Assembly (NCBI RefSeq): GCF_905220415.1
Contig: NC_059554.1
Span: 211,001 to 275,000, forward strand
From: Colias croceus
Taxonomy: Eukaryota; Arthropoda; Insecta; Lepidoptera; Pieridae
Direction of reading: 5' to 3'
Length of the DNA stretch: 64,000 nucleotides
This document shows positions 10,912 through 20,720 of this stretch, in pieces. The stretch's first letter is position 1, and every line of letters starts with the position of its first letter. A program made the translations under genes and the position numbers. The notes under the pieces are model-generated. The model searched no databases, was not told where the DNA came from, and saw only the letters and a list, made by a program, of their open reading frames with translations.

Positions 10912-11038
10912 TTATCATATTTTCTTCCGACGAATCGCTTGTAGATTGATTTGCTCTTTTGGCAAGCGGATTTTCTAGTTTTTTAATCTTTCGTCTAATT
11001 TCTTCGTCCGTCTTTTCATGTTTCCTTTTCTTCCCCAT
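10912..11038 (-). CDS. DIRS gag-like protein, 5' exon
   Basis: An ATG at 11038 opens 42 codons starting MGKKRKHEKTDEEIRRKIKK, followed by a Ser/Glu-rich stretch ending SSEENMI plus one base. The highly basic head and the KIKKLE-like helix resemble the N-termini of DIRS Gag proteins. This exon sits just inside the right terminal repeat, where the first ORF of a minus-strand DIRS should begin. The spliced protein would be about 376 residues. Confidence 0.7.
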
Positions 11039-11121
11039 ATTGAGCACTAATTATTTTAATTTTTTAAAATTCAAAAATTATTTTATCGGAGACGTGCGAA
11101 GGCTTGAGCACGGAAACGCAG

Positions 11122-11334
11122 AATGACCTACACATCGTAACGAACCGTTTGAGAAATGATGGGGGTAAATGGTAGGGGTAAAAAGTGTTGCCACAAAAAA
11201 AAAAAAAGTATAATTTAAAAATTATAAAAGTATAAATTTAAATTAATAATACTTATACCTTTAAAAAACCCGTGCAAGGCTCAGGCTAGGAACGCTACTA
11301 CACCACGTCAATATAAATCGCAAAGAATGAAGCT
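11122..11334. repeat. DIRS right inverted terminal repeat
   Basis: Reverse complement of 6253-6465. It is 5' of the gag exon on the coding strand, so it probably carries the element promoter. The coding-strand sequence contains a T-run followed by TTGTGGCAACACTTTTTACC. Confidence 0.9.
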
Positions 11335-11343
11335 GCGAAACAT

Positions 11344-13852
11344 AATGAGCCAGTTCAACGTCTAACCGCGCGACCAGTTGCACGTCCAGTCGCACGACTA
11401 GTCGCACAATTGGTTTCTAATCTCCGATTAATTCAGAGCCACGAACTAATCAGGCGGTCGCAGGTCACGCCGAGTGACGTGGTGTGTCGTGGTGTGACGC
11501 CGTCCATCACGCGCAATCAAACTCAAAACAAACACCGCTCCCTCTAACGAGATGTTAGATCATTATTAGTTCTTTATTGTACGAACGAACATAAATAAAT
11601 AGCTTTATGCGTGTGCATTCCAACGTTAAGTGGAGTTTTATAAGGCTTTGTGAATTGAATGGTAGTTCGGTGTTAACTGTGCTTTCTGTACATAGATTTT
11701 ATGTGTACCGTTGTAGTTGTTAAAAGCAGTTGTTGTATTTGAAGGATCTTAATTCGGGGATAAGTTTTAACAACACTAGTTTGGAAAAACTATACTTAAA
11801 CGATCCAGTTAAAATTAATGGAGCTATAAAGTTAACAATAACAATAATTTCCGACAAGCTCATTCCCATGGTTCGCTCGCAATGTCACGTGCAGCATCAG
11901 GTTTCGCGGACCAATTTCAGATAGAGCTTGCTTAACGGTTAGCTGGTAAAGGTGTAGCCACATTTGGCGCGAACATTTTATCGTTTCGGTGTATGTGCTA
12001 TGCATAAGACCAACGATTACTTACAAACCATTTGTATTATGACATGTATCAGAGGCGAATGGTTTTGTTAATTACAAAATTTCTGAAATATTAGCAACCA
12101 CTAAAACTATTATACACTTTAGCTAAATTTGTGCATAGCGTATACTTATTTCTATAAATATAACAAGATACACATCATGTTAATGAAATACATAAACCAA
12201 AAGCTTTCCTGCATACACATCTCATTAATTAAAACAGTTTATCTAGACACCTTGTTTTCATTTATTGCTTTTTCTCTGTCGCCTTTAAATAACGAATAAC
12301 GAAATATCCATAATTTTTTCGTCGGCAGGGTAATGGGCGCACACCCCACAAACCGGATCGTCCCAATTTTTGTTATAATCGTGCTACCAAAAGCGCACTG
12401 CGCTCTAATGTACTTTGGGATCGCTCGTGACCGGCTCGACCCGAACTGATACTGTTCACTCAATTACTCACTGCGCACTAAAGGTTGGGTAATGTGTAAT
12501 TTATTGTTTGTTCAACATCAAATTATTTTTAATGTTCCCAATATTGCAAGATAAGCTTATTGTTTTGGAAACATTCTTCATTGATTGTGTTTCGTAATTC
12601 ATAATATAACCTTACCATCAGATTGTGGTATTAGTCCAGTAAAGAGTTTCAACTATAATAGAATGTATTTTGTAGTACCTACTGTTTATAGATATTCAAT
12701 AGTCAATTAACACTTATAAACAGGGTTAATCAATTTATTGATGAGATAACTTTCTTAATGTATAAGAATACAATGAAAAGAAAATGTACCTACACTCTAC
12801 TTAGAGAGCCTGAAATAAAACGTTAATCTATGTCTAAATTTGGCTCTTTTGAAATTAAATTCAAAATAATTATTGAAAATATATGTAGGAAACGAAATTA
12901 TGTTAATACGTTCCTTATCTTAATAAACATATAATAAAACACTCAAAGTTAATTTGTTATTTAGGAATACGTAAACAGTTTTGCCAGTGACAGAGTTACG
13001 AAAATATTGTAAACAGGTAGCCGGTATCCAGGATATTTATCGTCGAAGCCTGCGCTAAAACACCGGCTAAGCTACAAGCAAGCTGCTTAACATGAAAGTG
13101 ACGCGTTGAAGGCTTTATGTTAAGTACAACTTGCCATTATTATAATGTTGTCCACGCAATGTCGTCGGTAACTTAGCACTAAGTAACTTGAGTGTAACTT
13201 AAGTGTGATTATAATTATATGGCTAATGGTGTTAACATAATGGTAGTTTAAAGTTAAGTATCTATTTGTAATGAAAAATAAGAGGTTTATGCTAAATGAT
13301 TATGACACTTAAAGTCGTTAATTTCATCACATAATCATAACTAGGACCTTAGCAGTTTAGTTTATGGTATTTGGTTAATTATGATATTTACCTCGTAGAG
13401 CGTAATTTTAAAAATAATAACAGTAAACATTTATTTTCACATAATTGTAAGGTTGCACACGTTGAATTCTTTTGTAGTAGAGATTCTTACAAAATCTGAC
13501 AAAACAGAAGAAAACTATATATTATGTGTTATTAATAAAGTATGTACATATGTATATAATTATATAATACAAGTTAATATTAATATTGCAGATAACGAGG
13601 AAGTGTAGTTGTTTAGTTAATAGTTAGCGTGAAGGCGTCTATTGAGGCGACAGGTTAGATTTAGAGCTACTCTAACTATACCCTAATATGGAATACTCGT
13701 GTACTCACTTTCCAATGCTTTACTTAACTTGTTTACGAATTTAAATAGTATTAGTTATTATCATAAGGCAAATGTAAACACACTGTAAATGTTATAATAA
13801 TTACACGAAAACTACGATTTCAATTTCGATAGAATATTCAGGATAGATATTT
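11344..13852. other. Intergenic stretch, CpG-rich at left, no gene
   Basis: Bases 11346-11520 are CpG-rich with short near-repeats of GTCGCACGACTAGTCGCAC, possibly regulatory. A 74-codon minus-strand frame at 12239-12463 has no recognisable domain. The rest is AT-rich with no supported feature. Confidence 0.4.
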
Positions 13853-14118
13853 AAAACCGACTTCAAACCGACTTCAAAAAAAAAGGAGGAGGTTATCAAT
13901 TCGGCTGGTATGATTTTTTTATTTTTATGAACGTACACCGATTACTCCGAGGTTTCTGAACCGATTTACGTGATTCTTTTTTTGTTCGATGCGGGATGGT
14001 GTCGAATTGGTCCCATAAAAATTTTATTCGGATAGGCCCAGTAGTTTTTATTTTATGAGCATTTTTGTCTGTAGGTATTTGTAAATTTTGCAAGTGCAAG
14101 TTTGAAGTCGGTTGTTTT
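13853..14118. mobile_element. MITE with AACCGACTTCAA termini
   Basis: It begins with a doubled AAACCGACTTCAAACCGACT and ends TTTGAAGTCGGTTGTTTT, so terminal inverted repeats are visible. The GGAGGAGGTTATCAATTCGG start and the mid-part with CCGATTACTCCGAGG belong to a very common lepidopteran interspersed repeat. The ORF within it (67 codons, minus) is a by-product. Confidence 0.7.
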
Positions 14119-14144
14119 TAACGCAGTTATCACTTGTTGATTAA

Positions 14145-14916
14145 CTAGCTTTCCGTCCGCGGTTTCGCCCGCTTTGTCTAAAACATAAAAATAATATACT
14201 AAATCTTTCCTCAAGAACAACTCTATCTATTGAAAAAGCGCATCGAAACCTCTTGAATTACACCGTCAGCGAATTTATTTTTTATTATGTAGAGATTAGA
14301 GGTAACGATTAATAAAGGGAAGTACAGTAGGTATATTGAAATAAAAAAAAACATTTTAATTCATTATTAATTTTATTTTTTACATAGGTACATATAGATT
14401 TCTTACAACTACATAATATTTCTATTACAATATTCATAACAAAAGATAAACCTGAAAAGATAAATAACATGTAAAGCACAATTTAGATAATTTTTACAAT
14501 ATAATAATGTAACTTTGTAAGTTTAAATGTATGTTTTATATAAGTCGTTGAGCATTTACCGACATGAGTTTGTTATCATAAACTACTGCGTGCAATGGGC
14601 CGTGTACGCAGCTAAAGATTACAATCGAATAGATTCTGAAGCTCGCAGCGAACACCGATCTTATCAAACAATGCACAGCCATTTGGGAGGGAACAGGCAA
14701 ACGTGTGTTTGAACGTTTTATTGCTGTTTGTAGATAGATATATTACCTGATGTAAGTACCATTATTGTGATATAGGATTTCACAATATTACAAATATATT
14801 TTAGAGCACATTGAGCTATGTATGTGCCAAATTTCATTGTAATCGGTTAAATAGTATTTACGGGAAAGAGTAACGAACATCCAACTTCAGCATTTATAAT
14901 AATCCTACTAATATGG
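14145..14916 (-). mobile_element. Helitron-like non-autonomous element, about 0.77 kb
   Basis: On the minus strand it starts near CCATATTAGTAGGATTATTATA and carries the 'aaatttggcacatacatagc' and 'gttactctttcccgtaaata' blocks. It ends with the GC-rich terminal hairpin and AAAGCTAG (14145). The compact copy at 54031-54247 has the same two ends. The extra middle (about 14340-14810) is either family-specific or another insertion. Confidence 0.65.
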
Positions 14917-15196
14917 ATTATAAAGAAATCAAAATGAATCCAATTATTAAACAACTACACATCAAATGTTCTTTTAGCCATGCTCTTATGTCGGTTCATA
15001 TTTTTACTAGACATTGTTTTTAATGAACTGAAAAAACAAAGCACCATGAAGCCTGTACGAGAATAACAGCTGACTGAAACAAAAATTAAAGTTGATTCAT
15101 GTAAGTATTTTATTTTAATAATTACTTTATTGTTATTGTTTTTCTCAACGAAAACCTCATAATGAGTAAGATATATAAATAAATAAATATTATAGG

Positions 15197-15594
15197 ACAT
15201 TATTACACAAATCGACCTAGTCCCACAGTAAGCTCAATAATTAAGGCTTGTGTTGTGGGTACTAGGCGACGATAAATATAATATTTAATAAATACATCTT
15301 AATATATAATATAAATCTCGTATCACAATGTTTGTCCTCAATGAACTCCTAAACCACTTAACCGATTATAATAAAATTCGCACACCATGTGCAGTTCGAT
15401 CCAACTTGAGAGATAGGATAGTTTAAAGCACAAAGCGGGCGAAGCCGCGGGCGGAAAGCTATATTATATAGATAATAACATCCAGACCCAAGAACAAATA
15501 ATTGAACATTACACAAATATTTGCCCTGACCGGGGATCGAACCCGGGACCGTCGGCTCAATAGGCAGTTTACCACTGCGCCAACCGCGTCGTCT
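15197..15594 (-). mobile_element. tRNA-headed SINE, copy 2, interrupted
   Basis: Minus-strand copy of the 5433 SINE. The tRNA-like head lies at about 15515-15594 with box B GGTTCGATCCC, the body at 15464-15514 and the tail at 15197-15296. The body is split by a 166-bp Helitron-like piece at 15297-15463. Compared with the uninterrupted copy at 45258, nothing is duplicated at the junction. Confidence 0.85.
15297..15463 (+). mobile_element. Helitron-like insertion nested in SINE
   Basis: The insert begins near TATAATATAAATCTCGTATC, includes 'atgtttgtcctcaatgaact', and ends with the hairpin sequence GCGGGCGAAGCCGCGGGCGG followed by AAAGCT. No target-site duplication is visible, as expected for Helitrons. 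Confidence 0.7.
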
Positions 15595-15599
15595 ATATA

Positions 15600-17840
15600 T
15601 AATAAAAAAAGTAAAATTTTTGCGATACAATACCCACAAATAAATACGTAAATGTATTTCAATGTATGTCGGTAATGCGATTACGCCGGAACGATGGAAA
15701 ATATTTGAACACTGATAAACGCCTATTTGAATGCTGTGCGGCGATATTAGGTTAGATTCCACTCGCTATGGGTATAAGTACTCGAATTCAAAACATATTC
15801 CAGCCAATTTCTCTATAATCGGAGGGATTGTTTAAAATTTTGTGTAATCGAGGAAGTTATATAATAGATAATTAACATGTTTTAGCATAGCTTTTTGGTA
15901 GTTCTTTGTAAACTTACCATTGTGTATCAAATAGTTTGGAATGGATGGAATTTGTGTTGTCTAAAGCTGATGTAGAGTCTGCAGGTTGAGTAACAATTTA
16001 TTATAAATCATGATGTAAATTTTATTTTTCAATTTTACATGTCAAATTAGATACCACCTTGGATACCACAGTTTTTACTGTTCTGTGGATACCACGCACA
16101 ATATACGGTATACTTACATTTTACTTATTTTCCGTTAAATTTGGCATAATTTTCAAACCTAGATTTATGTTTTATTCATCGAGCTACCAAATATGTTTCT
16201 TGTTTTCCGTATAAAACTTAAATGTAAATACATAATACACTTCATATCAATTCAAATGTTCCTCCACTACTAACTGCACTGTCAGAAAGCGACTTACACC
16301 CGACGTGACGCACACGATCCGACACGATTTACGTCGTGTCCCTTCACACCAGCCTGCAGCCGCCATTCATCAGCATTATGGCATACAGTGTTAGCGCTTC
16401 GGGATTTAAACAAGATAAATGCTTGCTTTTGTTACCAGCTTATACTAACACTATTCAGAAAGACTTTATCACAAATTGTATAGAAATTGAAATAAATAAG
16501 GTATTAACTGATAAAAATAACCATGTCACTTATTGTTATAATTAGATACACTAATTTTTCCTCACATTACTTTCAAATTGTTCTTCCATGCCTTGAATAG
16601 GTACTCAAATTCTGCTATTTTTCTTTATCTGGCTCAAAAAATAGATTGTATCATTAGCCGTAATATAGACCACACCATTTCCTAAACTATAACTTATTGC
16701 TATGTAGAGGATTTTGATTTGATTATCATTATGCACAATTTAGAGAGATAAAATGAATTGTATAGAATTGAACCTTCCCACTACCAAATCTCTAATATGA
16801 ATTTAACTATAGACATAATAGAGAGAATTTAAGCTCAGTATAATATAAGAAAGGTCATTACAGAGAAAATAGTCACCTAATTATTTATCTACACAAAACA
16901 AACGCGTGACAAACAGCCATCATTTAAAACAATAAACACGTGGTGAGCGATCGCACTCATCCATAACACACACAAAAGGTTCCAGGAAGTGCGGGCGTAC
17001 AGACGGACGAACAAACAGAACGGCGAGCGTGGGCGGACTGAATGCTTTGGATATTTGTTCATAATAATTTTTTGTTTGAATGTAAACCATATTCTTGAGT
17101 TTTAAGTTATCTATTACATACCATAATTTATAATGTACTTTAAAAATATGTATTGGATTTTTGTCTCGAAACTTTAATAAGGAACAAGAGATAATGCTGA
17201 ATGTATAAACGTTATGTGAGTAGGTACATTATAAAACAAATCACCAAGGAACCGATAATACACAACTGCATAATTTTATACTGTCAAGAGAGATCGAATA
17301 AACGTTTTTAAATACATTAAGTTATTTCTGACACGAAGCCTGTAATATTTCGAAAAACATCACCTTCCTTCGAGTGTTGGACAACAGGCGACCAAAGTAT
17401 TACAAAAATTCAAATACAACGCCCACAAGCAATACATTTCCATTTATATTTGACACAAATCGCTAAACAAGTGTAACTTATTCCTGACTTAATTAAAAGA
17501 AAATCGAAACTTTATTACATAAGCTATGCAAGTACAACGTAATCTGGCTATCCAATTTAAATTCATTGTTTCAATCCGCCCACGCACGCGCCTCGTAACT
17601 TGTCAGTTAAATTTATTTTATATATAAATGTTATGAAATAAATCTAATTTACTGATATTCTATGAATAACTTAATATAAAAGTGTAATTAAGTGATGTCA
17701 ATCACGAAACACTCATTTGATGATTGGATGTAGAGTCATAAACTCATAACTATTAGGGTTGTCATTTATTTGGAGACTGTCGACATCTACCAATTAATTT
17801 TCGTTTTCTTAAAGTATTTTGTGTAGTAATCTCAGAGATA
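15600..17840. other. Intergenic stretch, no gene
   Basis: AT-rich with CpG-richer patches at about 16280-16380 and 16900-17040 that could be regulatory. No ORF with recognisable features and no RNA gene. Confidence 0.4.
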
Positions 17841-17919
17841 CCATGGACGAATATAATATATATAATATATATATATATAATATATATAATATATATATAT
17901 AGTTTATATTCGTCCATGG
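17841..17919. repeat. Hairpin with AT microsatellite loop
   Basis: Inverted arms CCATGGACGAATATAA and TTATATTCGTCCATGG flank an (AT)n/(TATA)n tract. It forms a strong cruciform or hairpin and may be a decayed foldback element. Confidence 0.7.
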
Positions 17920-18526
17920 AGATACTTATGTTTTATTTGTACTTATTACCTATAAAGTATAGGTATTTAATAGTTAAGTTAAACGCTGAAACAACGAAAT
18001 TGACGTATTTTCTGCATTAATATCAGTCGCATTGAGAAATTACGAATTGAATAAAATTTATTTTTTATAAAATTAATTTAATGTAGTTATTGTTATCTCT
18101 CCATCTATCAAGTAACAAAACCTAATTCTTATTGATTTAAAGATTACGTGTTTTAGATATGTAGTAAGAAACCAACCTACAAGTTAAAACAGCCATATTT
18201 GTAGCACCACTGGTAAACAATATTTTTTCTAATTGTTAAATATTTTCCACAGGTCAAACGGGCAAGTTATCGAAAAGCGTCTATAATGAGTAATTATAAT
18301 TGGCTCGATATCAGATGCTCGGATATTTATGGGCGTGATGGATTGATAAGCTTGGAGAATAGATCATTGTTCGTAACAAGCAGAGATAATATAATACTGG
18401 TAACAAGTAACGTGTTATCATTGTATCTGTTAAGTGTCTAGACACGCGGCAGCGTGTCAAGCCGAGTTCAAGCGAAGAGAACTGGCGAGCAGCAGCCGTG
18501 TGTATATTTACACGAACCATTTCGAG

Positions 18527-19070
18527 CCACTTTTCACCCCCTTATAACTCGAAAACTATTTAAGTTATATAAACCAAATTTGGTACATATCAAGAGGACC
18601 TCAAGATAAACAAGAACCTTAAATTTCATAAATACAGATTAAACAGTTGCGTAGATATTAATATCCAAAAATCGCAATTTTTAAGACTGACTGACTTATA
18701 GACATATAATACAAAACCTAACCCACTTCCAGATGACCTAGAAAGTTCAAATTTTGTAATCAACTAGGTAATAGTGAGTGTACAAAGGAAAAAATCAGAA
18801 AATACTGAATTTATTTGTATTTAATTTTTTTTTCAATGACATAAATTTTGTTTGTATGGAAAAATGGAAAAGTTTAAAAAAAAAGAAAATAGTATATTCA
18901 CCTTACTAGTCTTAAAAAATAGATCAAAACTAATCAGTGGCCGAAAAAAATTTTGAAATCCATCAATAAATGACTGAGATATAGATTATTGAAGTTTACA
19001 TATTTTAGGACGAAACATCTGTAGATTCGAAGCGCCTCTGACATCACACTCACTCGCGCTAGTATCGCTA
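18527..19070. repeat. Possible interspersed repeat
   Basis: The 'cccccttataactcgaaaac' and 'taacccacttccagatgacc' segments resemble dispersed lepidopteran repeats. Boundaries are not visible and no second copy lies in this window, so the call is tentative. The small CpG-rich end (19025-19085) may be separate. Confidence 0.25.
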
Positions 19071-19247
19071 GGGCGGATTACTTCGATTGCATGATTTCTT
19101 TATTCAAAACTGTTATTAAACGTAAAATAAAAGAAAATTGTAATAAAAATATTGCTCATACAGTTAAAAATAATATATAATTTTACATATTCACATTTAT
19201 TTATTCTTTATTTATGAGTGTTTAGTTTAGTTTTAATTTCAGTGTAA

Positions 19248-19345
19248 ATAAATAAATAAATAGATAAAATCTTTATTTTGCTTTAAACATGGTATTCAAT
19301 GGTGATACAATTATATTAATAAAGCACAAACATGTTTAGCCAATA
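19248..19345 (-). repeat. LINE 3'-end fragment
   Basis: Starts with an (AAAT)n-type tract and 'aaaatctttattttgcttta', followed by AAACATGGTATTCAATGGTG. A related piece lies at 56384-56450 (AAACATGGTATACATAGGTG). This looks like the microsatellite-ended 3' terminus of a non-LTR element on the minus strand. Confidence 0.4.
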
Positions 19346-19793
19346 CAAGCATGCAAAAATAATTACCATAAATGGTGTAATGGAAGAAGGCTTCGTCGAA
19401 GGTCGAAATGATTTAATTTGCGTAATATTAATATGAGTGAAACATCTTTAGGCGCGTTTAGAGTAAAATTTCAAGATCGCGTCATGGCAATACCGTAACG
19501 TCATGGAGTAAGGCGACGATTCTTCTACAACGATCTTTGCATCTTGGTAATAGTGTGTGTACAAATTCACGCTGGATGCTTAGAAAATCATGTAATCTTT
19601 TAAACAGAAAACGAGTTTAAAAAATTGCAGATAATGACGGGGCAATGTGCGCTGACATTCATAACATACAAGAAAATATAGAAAATAATACTAAACAGAG
19701 AAACCGCAAGAAAAAAAAATCGTACATAAAAAGTATTATATTTATAAAGTAAATCAAATTTGCAGAATAATTTTCTGTACAAAAAGTAATGAT

Positions 19794-20462
19794 ATCCCAC
19801 CAAAAACATAAATGTAAAAATTGGAGCCGAGTTCAATCGTTGACTTAATTTGCCAAAAAAAGAAATGAGATCTAAATGTGTGCCAAGTTCTGCAGACAGT
19901 CCAGAAATTTATTTACAAAGATGTATTAAGTTCTTAGGTTGACTGAAAACTCAATTGTTTTATTTTCCCTTAGAGAACAATGTTTATTCCAAAATATAAC
20001 TTTTTTAATTTGAATAATATAATTATTTTCACAAAGCAAACAACTAATGACCTATTGAACCCCATAATTTGATGAGGCTAGTTTTACATACTGTTTAGGT
20101 ATATTTTGTGAGGTTCTATCGTTTTCTTTATCGTTTTTAGAACCTCACAAAATATACCTAAACAGTATGTAAAACTAGCCTCATCAAATTATGGGGTTCA
20201 ATAGGTCATTAGTTGTTTGCTTTGTGAAAATAATTATATTATTCAAATTAAAAAAGTTATATTTTGGAATAAACATTGTTTTCTAAGGGAAAATAAAACA
20301 ATTGAGTTTTCAGTCAACCTAAGAACTTAATACATCTTTGTAAATAAATTTCTGGACTGTCTGCAGAACTTGGCACACATTTAGATCTCATTTCTTTTTT
20401 TGGCAAATTAAGTCAACGATTGAACTCGGCTCCAATTTTTACATTTATGTTTTTGGTGGGAT
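19794..20462. repeat. Giant near-perfect palindrome (324-bp arms)
   Basis: The left arm 19794-20117 and the right arm 20139-20462 are reverse complements of equal length, separated by a 21-nt AT-rich spacer containing two ATCGTTTT units. By eye I find only about one arm mismatch (AGAGAAC versus AGAAAAC). There is no coding capacity and there are no transposon-like terminal motifs or obvious target duplication. It is either a recent palindromic duplication or foldback, or an assembly artefact. Its transcript would be a 320-bp dsRNA hairpin. Confidence 0.9.
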
Positions 20463-20539
20463 TTGAAGTTCACTCGCCGACATTATAGTAGTGTCGAGAG
20501 AGGCTTATTATGTTCCACAGTGTATGTCTGTCTGTTAGT

Positions 20540-20720
20540 AGATTGAAAAAATGAAAATGAAAATGAAAAATTATTTATTTTCAGCAAAAACACAGTAACT
20601 AGGTAACAAAACCAATTTAACAATACATATAGGAAGTTGCTGTTGCATTATTATACAATTATAGTTGTTAACTGTAGCTCCCACACTAAGAGAACTTGTG
20701 TCTACAAAACTGCAAAATGC
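20540..20720 (-). repeat. LINE 3'-end-like fragment
   Basis: Starts with (AAAATG)n followed by 'aattatttattttcagcaaa' and includes 'ttgttaactgtagctcccac', the arrangement of a minus-strand non-LTR 3' end with its simple-sequence tail. Family unknown. Confidence 0.35.

Larger units (their letters stand above)
6199..11343 (-). mobile_element. Full-length DIRS-type tyrosine-recombinase retrotransposon
   Basis: The element of about 5.1 kb has every hallmark of the DIRS order. There are inverted rather than direct terminal repeats (6253-6465 and 11122-11334, essentially identical apart from an A/T run and three bases near the tip). An internal complementary region at 6572-6693 joins sequences complementary to both outer ends. 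There are four coding blocks on the minus strand: gag-like, reverse transcriptase, RNase H plus methyltransferase-like domain, and tyrosine recombinase. No integrase or protease of LTR type is present, and no long target duplication. The ends both read CATAAT, consistent with recombinase-mediated insertion of a circle. The near-identity of the ITRs argues for a recent insertion. Confidence 0.93.

Noticed and set aside
12239..12463. 74-codon minus-strand ORF
   Set aside because: No recognisable domain, no neighbours and no splice-supported extension; left as unsupported.
15358..15762. 134-codon and 67-codon minus ORFs
   Set aside because: They run across the SINE head and the nested Helitron-like piece, so they are repeat-derived frames.
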